A stretch of 64,000 nt of DNA, taken from Symsagittifera roscoffensis. Taxonomy: Eukaryota; Xenacoelomorpha; Acoela; Convolutidae. A program made the translations under genes and the position numbers. Each line of letters begins with the position of its first letter. The first letter of the stretch is position 1. The DNA is taken from the NCBI RefSeq assembly GCF_963678635.1, contig NW_026970751.1, forward strand, positions 1-64,000, written 5' to 3'. Positions 19,217 to 27,856 of this stretch are shown piece by piece. Under the pieces are notes generated by a model that had not been told where the DNA came from, searched no databases, and saw nothing but the letters and a program-made list of their open reading frames with translations.

Positions 19217-20076
19217 TGATGACTGCTGAAGAATTCATTCTAATTCCGAAACATTTATATGTTAAAGAGCAGCCACATGCTGCACGTGTTCTTCATGATA
19301 ATAATATTAAACATAAAAATGCTCAACTGTCCTATCTTAACCGGCTTAGACCCCAATTACCTCCACAAACTAGTAAGACTACTGCAACGAAGGAAACATT
19401 TACGGATAATGTTGAGCCCCAACAAGAACAGCTTAAACTGTTAACGGACGATGAAGAAGTACCGGTCGAACGTGTTAAAGACGAAAAACTAGAAGAGAAA
19501 CACAATAGACAGACCGAAAGCATTTTAGGACAGTTACAAGTTTTAGAAGACAAAAAATTTGTTAGAGCAAAAACCGTACTTGAAATTATAGAAAATTCAG
19601 AAAGAGTAACCATAAACCATGACAATGAGGTGATATATGTAGATAAAGTACCAACAGGACTTAAAGCTACAATATTTTTATACGACATACAACAACCAAC
19701 GAAAAAACTACACAATCCGGCGTTCATTAACATTTTAACTGCTCTCAACTTGAATGAAAACCTGGTAATAAATCGAAATGCCAAACACGCGGTTCAGTCA
19801 GCGTCTTTTAACGCTCAAGAGAAACGAGAACCCGGACCCTCAAGAACCCGCTCAACATCGCCCACTTGGCAGGAAAAAAGTAGTGCAAACCTTAAGAGAA
19901 GTAAAAAACACAAACGAAAAAGTCTCAGCGGTAATAGAAAAACCCAAAACCAAAAACGTGAAAAAGAGTCAGAAGAAGGCTCTGACTCATACGGAACGCC
20001 CCATAACGATTCAGATTCTCCAACGTCAGAAAAGACGAAGGCGCAAACAAAACAATGGGAAAATTACCAAGATTGA
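19216..20076 (+). CDS. Lys/Glu-rich Polinton protein, probably structural (286 aa)
   Basis: Starts at ATG 19,216 (or 19,219), overlapping the stop of the preceding gene. The N-terminal 50 residues (MTAEEFILIPKHLYVKEQ) form a conserved-looking opening; the middle is acidic, and the end is Lys/Arg/Ser-rich, suitable for nucleic-acid contact. The last 299 bases overlap the integrase frame. Similar proteins occupy this position in other Polintons; a core or scaffold role is only a guess. Confidence 0.65.
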   Translation: MMTAEEFILIPKHLYVKEQPHAARVLHDNNIKHKNAQLSYLNRLRPQLPPQTSKTTATKETFTDNVEPQQEQLKLLTDDEEVPVERVKDEKLEEKHNRQTESILGQLQVLEDKKFVRAKTVLEIIENSERVTINHDNEVIYVDKVPTGLKATIFLYDIQQPTKKLHNPAFINILTALNLNENLVINRNAKHAVQSASFNAQEKREPGPSRTRSTSPTWQEKSSANLKRSKKHKRKSLSGNRKTQNQKREKESEEGSDSYGTPHNDSDSPTSEKTKAQTKQWENYQD

Positions 20077-20998
20077 AGAAAAATTGTTGAAAACTAAATA
20101 CAGTGACAAAGGTCCCGCGTTATTTGGTAGTGTGAACAACTTGATAAAAGCAAGCAATTTGTCGCGAAAGAAAGTTAAACATTTCCTTCATACTGAACCT
20201 GCTTACACAAAATATCGAACTGTGATCCGAAAAACGCCGCGACTCAAGGTCATAGTTTACGATATCGACGAAATCTGGTCATTAGATCTGGCCTTTGTTG
20301 ATAAACTTGCCCAGTACAACCATGATGTTAAGTATCTGCTTGTTGCAGTTGACTGCATGTCCCGCTATCTCAGAGTGCAACCCTTGAAATCAAAGTATGC
20401 TACTACAACAGCAGAAGCGTTCAAACTAATGATAACGACAAAACAACCGGAAAAAGTATGGGTGGACAAGGGCACAGAGTTTAAAGGGTCCTTCGAAGCA
20501 TTATGTAAAAAGAAAGGCATAAACACATATAGCACAGAGAGCGAGAAAAAGTCCGCATTCGCTGAGAGAAATATCCGTTCCTTGAAAAATCTTATTTATA
20601 AGTACTTGGAGGATAAATGGACTTACTCATACATTGACAAATTGCAAGATTTTGTCAATGCAATTAATTCGAGAACAAATCGTGTCACAAATCTTGCACC
20701 AAATAAAGTAACTAAAAAAGATGTTCCTCGCCTGATTTCATTAAGAGCAGAACAATCTTTGAAGTTAGTTCGACGTCCAAAGCTTTATGTTGGTGATTAT
20801 GTTAGACTTGCCAAAGTAGACATACGTTTTCGCAAGGGTTACAAACAATCGTTCACCGATGAAGTGTTTGAAGTTTTTGACATACCAACACGAAATCCCC
20901 CAACATACAATTTGATTGATTCTAACAGAGAACCGATTGAGGGAAAATTTTACGAGTCTGAACTGATTCGCGTTCTGGAGAAGGACAATCATGACTGA
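19778..20998 (+). CDS. retroviral-type integrase (406 aa)
   Basis: The catalytic DDE triad is visible: Asp in IWSLDLAFVDK (about residue 170), Asp in VWVDKGTEF (about residue 228) and Glu in SAFAERNIRSLK, about 32 residues later. A C-terminal SH3-like region follows (KLYVGDYVRL to YNLIDSNREPIEGKFY). The first 100 residues are Lys/Arg/Gln-rich and overlap the neighbour; no ATG exists between 19,778 and the core, so either this long N-terminus is used or another start mechanism exists. The enzyme inserts the element and accounts for the 6-bp duplication. Confidence 0.95.
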   Translation: MPNTRFSQRLLTLKRNENPDPQEPAQHRPLGRKKVVQTLREVKNTNEKVSAVIEKPKTKNVKKSQKKALTHTERPITIQILQRQKRRRRKQNNGKITKIEEKLLKTKYSDKGPALFGSVNNLIKASNLSRKKVKHFLHTEPAYTKYRTVIRKTPRLKVIVYDIDEIWSLDLAFVDKLAQYNHDVKYLLVAVDCMSRYLRVQPLKSKYATTTAEAFKLMITTKQPEKVWVDKGTEFKGSFEALCKKKGINTYSTESEKKSAFAERNIRSLKNLIYKYLEDKWTYSYIDKLQDFVNAINSRTNRVTNLAPNKVTKKDVPRLISLRAEQSLKLVRRPKLYVGDYVRLAKVDIRFRKGYKQSFTDEVFEVFDIPTRNPPTYNLIDSNREPIEGKFYESELIRVLEKDNHD

Positions 20999-21884
20999 GG
21001 GCACTTCCGACAGTCTTTTCACCCATAATGTTCCCCCTTCCTTCACAATTACCCTAGTTTCATCTGCATCAATGAACGTTTTTAAGGATAACACTCTGGC
21101 CAACTTCAAAAATCTCCTGAGTGAAGAAATAAATTTGCAAGGTGAATGGAGAGTAGCAGTTACAGAAATTACCTTCCCTACTCAGATAAACAACGTAACT
21201 GACAACAACATTGTGTACTACAAAAAAGATCGGGTTATAGCAAGCATGAAAGTTGAGAAATACAAGATCTCCAGACCTTACCTTGGAGAAACAGCAAAAT
21301 TAACAAAAGGAGAATATACGAGCATTGATCAAATACTGGACGAGATTCGTCGAAAGACAGAATTAGAGAAATTGGATTACGTAATAGATCCAATAACCAA
21401 ACATCTTTCCTTATGGCTGCATTATTGGGAAGGTATAACTTTTTCAAGCCCGCAAATTCCTAGTCTACTTGGATTCAAAGGCGTCAGAGATGGAACTGGT
21501 TATCATATAGGTTACAAACAAGGAAGCACGAAACATAGCACATTCTCTACCCAAGATCTTATTGCTGACTATCCCGTTGATGTATGCGCTGGTACTCAGC
21601 TTATGTTTATTTATCTGGACATAATTCATTATCAAATAGTCGGAGACACAAAAGCACCCCTTTTACGAGTCATTGATACAAATCGTCGAGTGAAAAACGG
21701 TTACGCATGTACAATTGAACCGAATCATCGTAAAGTGTTTAGTAATTTGGATTTTAAAAAACTTTTGGTCAATAATATTTCCAATATTTCTGTGAACTTG
21801 CGCACAGAAACTGGAGGACTTGTTCCTTTCGCTGGAGGGGGAAAAGTTGTTCTGACTTTGAAATTTCAAAAGTTTAGCAATTGA
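20991..21884 (+). CDS. minor capsid (penton-like) protein (297 aa)
   Basis: Its length, position between integrase and major capsid genes and beta-rich sequence fit the single jelly-roll penton protein of Polintons. Characteristic passages are FKNLLSEEINLQGEWRVAV at residues 40-58, GTQLMFIYLDIIHYQ near residue 205 and the glycine-rich end PFAGGGKVVLTLKF. No break was seen. Starts 8 bases inside the integrase end and its stop overlaps the next gene by 4 bases. Confidence 0.85.
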   Translation: MTEGTSDSLFTHNVPPSFTITLVSSASMNVFKDNTLANFKNLLSEEINLQGEWRVAVTEITFPTQINNVTDNNIVYYKKDRVIASMKVEKYKISRPYLGETAKLTKGEYTSIDQILDEIRRKTELEKLDYVIDPITKHLSLWLHYWEGITFSSPQIPSLLGFKGVRDGTGYHIGYKQGSTKHSTFSTQDLIADYPVDVCAGTQLMFIYLDIIHYQIVGDTKAPLLRVIDTNRRVKNGYACTIEPNHRKVFSNLDFKKLLVNNISNISVNLRTETGGLVPFAGGGKVVLTLKFQKFSN

Positions 21885-22297
21885 TCAAAATGGATTCATA
21901 TTACCACAACCAAGCAAACCTACCACATTTCTCGGGGCATTATAGACAACGAGGCAGTGGCTTCGGTGCATTAGCCTTGGGAATAGGAAGAGTCGCACTT
22001 CCACTGGCTCGAAAATTTGTGATACCCGCGGCTAAAAAAATCGGAAAAGAACTACTTCTTCAGGCAGCTCCAGAACTGATAGAAGTTGCAACAAAAAGAA
22101 AAAGTCCTAAGCAGGCACTCAAAAGCACCGTTAGAAAAACAATCAAAAAGCAAGTAGGAGGAGGAAGTAGATCTCGGAAAAGTCATCCGAAAAGAACGAC
22201 GGCGTTTAAACGAAAAACGAGACGCGTCATTCCCAGAAAACGAACTGCACAGAGAAGTCGCTCCGATTTCTTTACAAGGGTTAAAAATGATTTCTAA
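21881..22297 (+). CDS. basic core / membrane-active virion protein (138 aa)
   Basis: After a Tyr/His/Asn start, a Gly/Ala amphipathic segment (RGSGFGALALGIGRVALPLA) leads to AKKIGKELL and a long Arg/Lys-rich tail (KRTTAFKRKTRRVIPRKRTA). This combination, located next to the capsid genes, matches adenovirus pX/pVI-like proteins predicted for Polintons, which bind DNA or disrupt membranes. The start may be ATG 21,881 or 21,890. Overlaps the major capsid start by 11 bases. Confidence 0.7.
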   Translation: MIKMDSYYHNQANLPHFSGHYRQRGSGFGALALGIGRVALPLARKFVIPAAKKIGKELLLQAAPELIEVATKRKSPKQALKSTVRKTIKKQVGGGSRSRKSHPKRTTAFKRKTRRVIPRKRTAQRSRSDFFTRVKNDF

Positions 22298-23603
22298 TTT
22301 AATCCCGAGTGAAGCAACTCACAGCTCCTTGGACTTATTTGAGAAACCGCCTTTGCTTGTCACTTTTGAAAATGCATTCACCCAAAAAATTGGACCTTCC
22401 TACTCCCCTGATGGTCCTATGCTAGAGTTTGAAGTACTCGGCGACAGAAATAATTTCATCGATCTTCAACGTACTCGTTTGGAAATAGTTGCACGAATTG
22501 TTCGAAGCAATGGAAACGTGCTTCGAACACATGCTACAGAGGCGGCAAACAGAGATACGCCGTATTTTGTTAACAATCCTTTATCTTCATTATTTTCTGA
22601 GTGTACACTGTCTCTGAATGGTGAAAAAATATCAACTACCAATGCTAATTTTGCCCATAAAAGCTTTATTGAGACCGAGTTTTCATACGGTAATGATGCC
22701 AAGAAAACATGATTGGCTTGTCAAGGTTATTATTATGAAGAAAATCCATCAGCCATTGACGGTGCTGGAAGGAGAGCTGATGATGTTACGGAGCGTAAAG
22801 GTCTCGTTGCGGCCTCGAGCGAGCTGAAGCTATTTGGTAAAATTGCTTGCGATTTTTTGTCGTGTGACAAGCATCTACTTAGCGGTGTGACAATAAGATT
22901 GTCTCTTAGACGTTCTCCTAATGATTTTGTTGTCATATCTGAAGATGCAGCTAAACACTACAAGGTCCAAATAATCGAAGCTAACCTCTATGTCAGAAAG
23001 ATGACTGTGACTGACTATGTTCTCTCATCAATAGAAAAAACTTTGTTGAAGAACCCGGCAATTTACAATTACATCGAAGTAGTACCAAAAACGTTTCTCG
23101 CAACTGCAGGAGTACAAAGCTGGCGACAAGAGGATGTTTTTGCAAAAGAACCTGTTCGAAGAATGATAGTAGCAATGAGCATAAACGAAGCATATTTGGG
23201 TACTAATAGAACAAACCCTTTTCATTACCAGAAATTTGGGTTGAATGAGATCATTGTTTACAGAAACGGTCTACCCATTGCCGGAACTCCCATCTCAACA
23301 TCAGACAATAAAAGAATTTATTACAATACGCTTGAGGCTCTTGATTTTGTTTTAAACACTAGTCATGGAATCAGTCTCGCTAATTATGATAATCATTATA
23401 TTATGGCTTTTGATCTCACGTCTACTCAGGAGGCTTCACACGATTTTATTCATCCTGAATTGACCAATTGCACTATTTCGCTCGAACTCAAGTTTGACGC
23501 AGGTCTCGCTAAAAACGTCGAGTTATTGTTTATGGGAGAGCGTGCATCAACAGTTTATGTGCGTTCAGATAGAAAAATTACCAAAAACACTCTTATGACC
23601 TAA
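22287..23603 (+). pseudogene. major capsid protein gene with one in-frame stop
   Basis: Double jelly-roll type major capsid gene. The frame is continuous from ATG 22,287 to TAA 23,603 (438 sense or stop codons before the terminal stop), interrupted only by TGA at 22,710-22,712 after AKKT. The first 141 codons include PDGPMLEFEV and NNPLSSLFSECTLSLNG; the second part includes LFGKIACDFLSCDKHLL, RKMTVTDYVL and AYLGTNRTNPFHYQKFG, all usual for this family. No frameshift was found. The stop may be a recent inactivating mutation, a sequencing error or a read-through site. Confidence 0.88.
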
Positions 23604-23610
23604 GATAGAC

Positions 23611-24048
23611 ATGGATAATCTTCAACTAGTAGAAATTATTAACCGTTGTAAACATTTGAAACATCGCTTTAGAGGTGTTTTTCCGGCAGATTTGCCATGC
23701 TCTTCAGTACTGAAAAACGATAATACGTTCATGATTATGAATGCCTCACCATCGGATCAACCTGGAACCCACTGGTTGCTTTTTGCTCAAGCTGGAGGAC
23801 AGATATTCTTCGCAGATCCTCTAGGTAAACGATTATGTGATTATCCCCTCGTGTACAAGAATATGCGACGAACAATTCACGAGGGAAATCAGCTACTGTT
23901 GAAAAAACCAATACAATCAGCTGATTCAGTGTTATGCGGACTTTATTGTATTTATGTTGCTCATGTTATAATTACAAACAAATTTCCAATAGGTTTCAAA
24001 CTTAATGATCATGATTTGATAAGATTTGCCAAACATATGTTATTCTAA
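23611..24048 (+). CDS. adenovirus-type cysteine protease (145 aa)
   Basis: A catalytic triad in adenain order is visible: His in GTHWLLFAQ (about residue 54), Asp in IFFADPLGKRL (about residue 71) and the Cys in DSVLCGLYCIYVAH (about residue 111). Length is normal for Polinton proteases, which process capsid precursors in the assembling particle. It begins 8 bases after the capsid gene and is the last gene of the + strand cluster. Confidence 0.92.
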   Translation: MDNLQLVEIINRCKHLKHRFRGVFPADLPCSSVLKNDNTFMIMNASPSDQPGTHWLLFAQAGGQIFFADPLGKRLCDYPLVYKNMRRTIHEGNQLLLKKPIQSADSVLCGLYCIYVAHVIITNKFPIGFKLNDHDLIRFAKHMLF

Positions 24049-24272
24049 ATTAATTTATTGATGTTTTTGTAAAATTTATAAATTCGTTTTTTTTTTTCAA
24101 TTCATTCTTATTAACAACAAAGTTTTTTTCTGCAAGTTTATGTGAACCGCGAAAAGTTTCATATCAAGTCCTTCGAATTATTAAGGCATGGCCGTTTGGT
24201 TTAAGGGGCAATAGCTAACCCAGCGTTGCTCGTCGCTACGCTCCTCGGGAACGCCTCCCGCTTGTGTAGTAA

Positions 24273-24304
<32 letters not shown>

Positions 24305-24333
24305 GGTATACAAGAGCGAAAGAAAACCAATAT
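24049..24333. other. intergenic stretch with inverted-repeat arm and T29 run
   Basis: Holds the left 104-bp inverted-repeat arm (24,157-24,260) and an uninterrupted run of 29 T at 24,276-24,304. It separates the 3' ends of two converging genes, so it may also serve as a termination region. Confidence 0.7.
24157..24260 (+). repeat. internal inverted repeat, left arm (104 bp)
   Basis: Reverse complement of 27,753-27,856 with three mismatches (101/104). It contains TGGCCGTTTGGTTTAAGG, which looks like a tRNA-Ser/Leu D-arm (Pol III box A), and a GC-rich end with the stem CGGGA...TCCCG. A T29 run follows 15 bases later. Either the end of a nested element or one of two opposed tRNA-derived SINEs. 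Confidence 0.93.
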
Positions 24334-24960
24334 TTAAAACTTGAATTTCTTCTCCATGATAAATTTCACAAACAAAGTGTTTGAATCAATTTCCATACAA
24401 CCATACCCACTTAAAATTATGTCAATTATTTTAGAAAACTCAGCAGCGTTTTCACCATTCAAAATATTAGTAAAGCGTTCAATTGTTACGTTAGTAATCA
24501 GGTCAGTTTGAGTTTGAACAGATTTAGTCTGCGAGCCGAAGCAAACTTGAGGCAATCGTCTGCGAACTGGAACACCACTAACATCTAAGTTGTTGATAGA
24601 GTTATAATTCACAGCTATTTTCAGTTTTTCCATCAGAGGGCCAGACAATTCATAGTTGGAGCAACCCAAAATTAAATATTTGAATGTAGAGAGAAGACAA
24701 GGAACAACGAAGGCTTTTGAAGTCATCTTGTTAAGTAAATCGGTAGACTCTTTCGTAAATTCGACCAGCACATGATAATGTTTTTCGTTGTCAATCGAAT
24801 GGTTGCAAAAATCTAATTTATTCGAATGGGAGGATACTGCAAAATTTGCTTTTGAAGCGAAGCCTGAAAAGTTGGGTTCATGATTCAGGATGAAAAATTT
24901 GTAATTTTTACGGAATTGTTTGAAATAATCAGGGGATTGCTCATACATTGCTTCAACCAT
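24334..24960 (-). CDS. cassette protein of unknown function, possible HUH-like motif (208 aa)
   Basis: A complete - strand frame with ATG at 24,960. Around residue 80 it has EKHYHVLVEFTKES, where His-x-His followed by a hydrophobic strand recalls the metal-binding motif of HUH Rep-type endonucleases. The preceding 60 residues (KFFILNHEPNFSGF, DFCNHSIDN) could supply the first strand. No helicase domain follows and no clear catalytic Tyr motif is seen, so the assignment is weak. It lies 38 bases downstream of the PC4-like gene in the same direction and converges with the protease gene. Not seen in typical Polintons as far as I know. Confidence 0.6.
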   Translation of the reverse strand: MVEAMYEQSPDYFKQFRKNYKFFILNHEPNFSGFASKANFAVSSHSNKLDFCNHSIDNEKHYHVLVEFTKESTDLLNKMTSKAFVVPCLLSTFKYLILGCSNYELSGPLMEKLKIAVNYNSINNLDVSGVPVRRRLPQVCFGSQTKSVQTQTDLITNVTIERFTNILNGENAAEFSKIIDIILSGYGCMEIDSNTLFVKFIMEKKFKF

Positions 24961-24997
24961 TGCTTTGAAGTTTCAATCGAATAACGAGTTGATAATG

Positions 24998-25357
24998 TTA
25001 CACAACCCGACAGTTATCATCGTTTTCACTTTCGCATTCCTTTTCAGAGCATGAAGATTTTTTAGATTTGTTTCGCTTTTTTCTAAGTTTTTCAGTCACG
25101 TCGCAGTTTTTTGCTTTCGTCAACCTTTTAATTTTTGTGTAATTGTCCGCCAAGGACTCGAATTCACCAGTTGACAAAGTTATTCCTTGTCGATACTTAA
25201 AAGTTCCCTCTTCGTCTTTTTTGTACAATTTGATAGTTATGTAAGTACCGGTCTGTGCGAATGTTTTTGCACCGACTCTAACTAAACGTTTATCATTCGA
25301 AGATCTATCCCTAAAATCATCGAAATAGTCTACATCCGTGTCAAGAGAAGCGTACAT
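24998..25357 (-). CDS. PC4-like single-stranded-DNA-binding protein (119 aa)
   Basis: Residues 28-80 read RVGAKTFAQTGTYITIKLYK, an acidic turn (DEEGTF), QGITLSTGEFESLADNY and TKIKR. The order of strands, the 'GI-x-LS' strand and the following helix match the PC4/Sub1 fold well. The C-terminus is Lys/Ser/Glu-rich (KKRNKSKKSSCSEKECESEN). It is the promoter-proximal gene of a two-gene - strand unit, and 626 bases of non-coding DNA separate it from the divergent gene at 25,984. A transcription or replication cofactor role is inferred. Confidence 0.65.
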   Translation of the reverse strand: MYASLDTDVDYFDDFRDRSSNDKRLVRVGAKTFAQTGTYITIKLYKKDEEGTFKYRQGITLSTGEFESLADNYTKIKRLTKAKNCDVTEKLRKKRNKSKKSSCSEKECESENDDNCRVV

Positions 25358-25983
25358 TATAAATGAATAACAACCAACTGGTTTTTAGTGTGGAACGTTG
25401 AAGAATGACTGATCACAGTATACGAGACAGATCATGCGCTCCCAAAGTAAAAATTTAGGTGATAAAGTTTACGAGCGCCCTAAGCCATATTGATAAGACT
25501 TAATCACCAAGGATATAATTTCTTTAACGATAAACCTCTTTTTATATGGGTATTTAGTTACTTTTTCCCCCGGCTATACTCTAAAAATCTTCTAGTGTTA
25601 TTTATTGTGACGGTTATTTTAATGACTGTTATGAATCATGGTAATGAATTTCTAACAGCATAACAATGAATGTCTGGCAAACTATCATGAAAACTTGATT
25701 TTGAGTGCTTTCGCCCGTAGCCACTATAATAAAGCTGTCACATAAATCTAAAAAATCGGGTTTTCACATTCATTCCTAACATGACCTCAGGCGTCATGCT
25801 TAAAAGAATGAATAAAATTTGATAGCCTCGCCTAAAAAGTTATTAGCTTTGACCTAATTGAACTATGCCACCCCTTTCCTGATCTCATTTTCATTAATAA
25901 ACTTTTCATACTTTTCATTCTCTCAATTTCATTTCGGTAGTTCAGTCATTTCATTTTAACAAAACTTTAAACCTCTTCAAGTC
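25358..25983. promoter_or_regulatory. bidirectional intergenic region of the cassette
   Basis: 626 bases between two divergently oriented genes. It contains GCGCTC/GAGCGC mirrored words near 25,437 and 25,480 and, just before the + strand gene, TTCAGTCATTT (25,941-25,951), similar to a TCAGT initiator. Promoter activity in both directions is inferred from gene orientation. Confidence 0.35.
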
Positions 25984-26628
25984 ATGACTAGTCCTTTACA
26001 AATAATCTCAGTGTCTGATCGAGAAAGAACCATTATCTACCAAACATACACGAGAGAGTCGATTGCAGTCATCCATCAACAGAAAGAGAGAGTCTCTCCG
26101 TCTACAGCAAGTCCGTTCAATGACTTGGCTCCCCGAAAAAACGACGAGAATCAAAACGAGGAATGGACTACAAAAAATCATATCATGCTACCAAACTACC
26201 TCCTTGATCACATCGATCTACTTAGACAGAATCGAAAACGAATGTACGAGAGTTGCACTATTCACGAGAGCTATCCGGCATTAGAAAAGACGGAGATAAA
26301 CGACACAACCTCGCTCGAGCAGTCTCCAAGAAAAATTCTCTTCGCGTATGACTGCGAGTCAATGCCGTTGTATGAAAATCAGGAGGGATGTATTCGTGAC
26401 TATGCAGAGCGCGAAGCGTACTGGGATATTCCGACAGCAATGTCTCCCGAGTCGTTTGTTAGGGGACCAGTTTCAACTCCAGAACAATCAACTTCCTATT
26501 CGGATGCTCGGGTTTCATCTAGTGCGGAGACAATTGATCTAGTCACCCCAGATCTCATTCAAGGCACTCCTCCAAATGCAGCTTGCTATGCGCCAAAAAA
26601 GAGAAAACTACAGTTTCGAGGTTTCTAA
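25984..26628 (+). CDS. Ser/Glu-rich protein with nuclear localisation signal (214 aa)
   Basis: No enzyme motif. Visible features are a polar, Ser/Thr/Pro-rich body, a SUMO-interaction-like motif (ETIDLVTPD near residue 180), and a basic C-terminus APKKRKLQFRGF fitting a monopartite nuclear localisation signal. Such short nuclear regulators are common among accessory genes of small DNA viruses, but homology is not claimed. It is divergent from the PC4-like gene and lies inside the inverted-repeat cassette. Confidence 0.6.
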   Translation: MTSPLQIISVSDRERTIIYQTYTRESIAVIHQQKERVSPSTASPFNDLAPRKNDENQNEEWTTKNHIMLPNYLLDHIDLLRQNRKRMYESCTIHESYPALEKTEINDTTSLEQSPRKILFAYDCESMPLYENQEGCIRDYAEREAYWDIPTAMSPESFVRGPVSTPEQSTSYSDARVSSSAETIDLVTPDLIQGTPPNAACYAPKKRKLQFRGF

Positions 26629-26879
26629 TAACTTAAACAAAAAACTTTCCTTCTTTTGTTTCAAATATTATTCCAAGGTTTTATATTTTCATTTTTGTTT
26701 GATTTGACTTCTAAGCTGTTTTAACATTACTGTGTGTATATTTTTTGTCTCAGTTTTTATTTTGCTTAATAGATCAATTAAAGTTTGCCCCGTAAAGTTT
26801 TCAGCAAAATCTTAGAGAAAAACTAGAAAAAAATCAGAAATCGAGAATAATTTTACGCTAAAATTGTTGTTTGAGAAAG

Positions 26880-26913
<34 letters not shown>
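26880..26913 (+). repeat. (GA)n microsatellite
   Basis: About fourteen GA units. A CT-rich stretch lies in the opposite sense near 27,062-27,082, so the two could pair. Confidence 0.9.
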
Positions 26914-26915
<2 letters not shown>

Positions 26916-27752
26916 ATACACTTGCTCACTAGTGAACCCCATTTGGAATATCCTTTTCGGGATATTGCTTTCTTTTCAAAAGAAAGATAAATATGGAAGG
27001 GTCCAACATTTTCTTGTTGGTAGTCCAACCATATTTATTTGGCTTTTTTATCAAACACTCTCTGTCCTCTCTCTCTCATCATACTTTGTGCCCGGTGGGG
27101 TTAGCCAGGTCTTACGCAAAGTAACAGAGAGTGTTTTAAGCCATAAATCTGCATTATATTACATTCATATACATGTTTTGGGTGAAAAACGGACAATTTT
27201 TTGGTAAAAATGTGAAAAAAAAAAAAATTATGTTTTTTTTTTCGAAAAATGAACATGACCCTTAACCCTGCTCAGAAATTCATGGCAAATTGATTGAGGG
27301 TAGTTTCAATGGATTTGGAGAGAAAAAAAATTTTTTCCCAATTTTTTTTTTCAATATTTTCACAAAAATCAGATTTTCTCAAAAAATCACAACTTTTCAG
27401 GCGTCTACTCTCATTGATTGGGCTATAATTGTTTTTTTTTTTGAATTTCTACGCTTGTCCTAATTACGTATCAGATAGCTCCTAAAAATTTCAAACCACA
27501 TTCACTTGAATTTAAAACGAACGAATAATTCAAGCTAAAAATGAAGGAAAAAAGAAGTTAAAAAATTATGTTTTTTAAATTTCGAACTTGACCAGTAGAA
27601 CTGTGCTCGAGGTCCCACAAAACTTACTGGTTTTTTTGTTGATAGATTTAAAAGACACTTTTTTAAACATTACTTTTCCTTTTTTCACAACATAAAAAGT
27701 TTGAGGTTTTCCTTTATTTTGAAAAAAAAAAATTTCACTTGAAATTACAGAA

Positions 27753-27856
27753 CGGGAGGCGTTCCCGAGGAGCGTAGCGACGAGCAACGCCGGGTTAGCT
27801 ATTGCCCCTTAAACCAAACGGCCATGCCTTAATATTTCGAAGGACATGATATGAAA
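27753..27856 (-). repeat. internal inverted repeat, right arm (104 bp)
   Basis: Mirror copy of 24,157-24,260 with three mismatches. Like the left arm, it is followed on its own strand by a T run (12 T, seen as A12 around 27,722-27,732), about 20 bases from the GC-rich end. Confidence 0.93.

Noticed and set aside
19332-19784. 150-codon - strand frame
   Set aside because: Antisense shadow of the Lys/Glu-rich Polinton gene; Ser/Leu/Phe bias is that of a complement strand.
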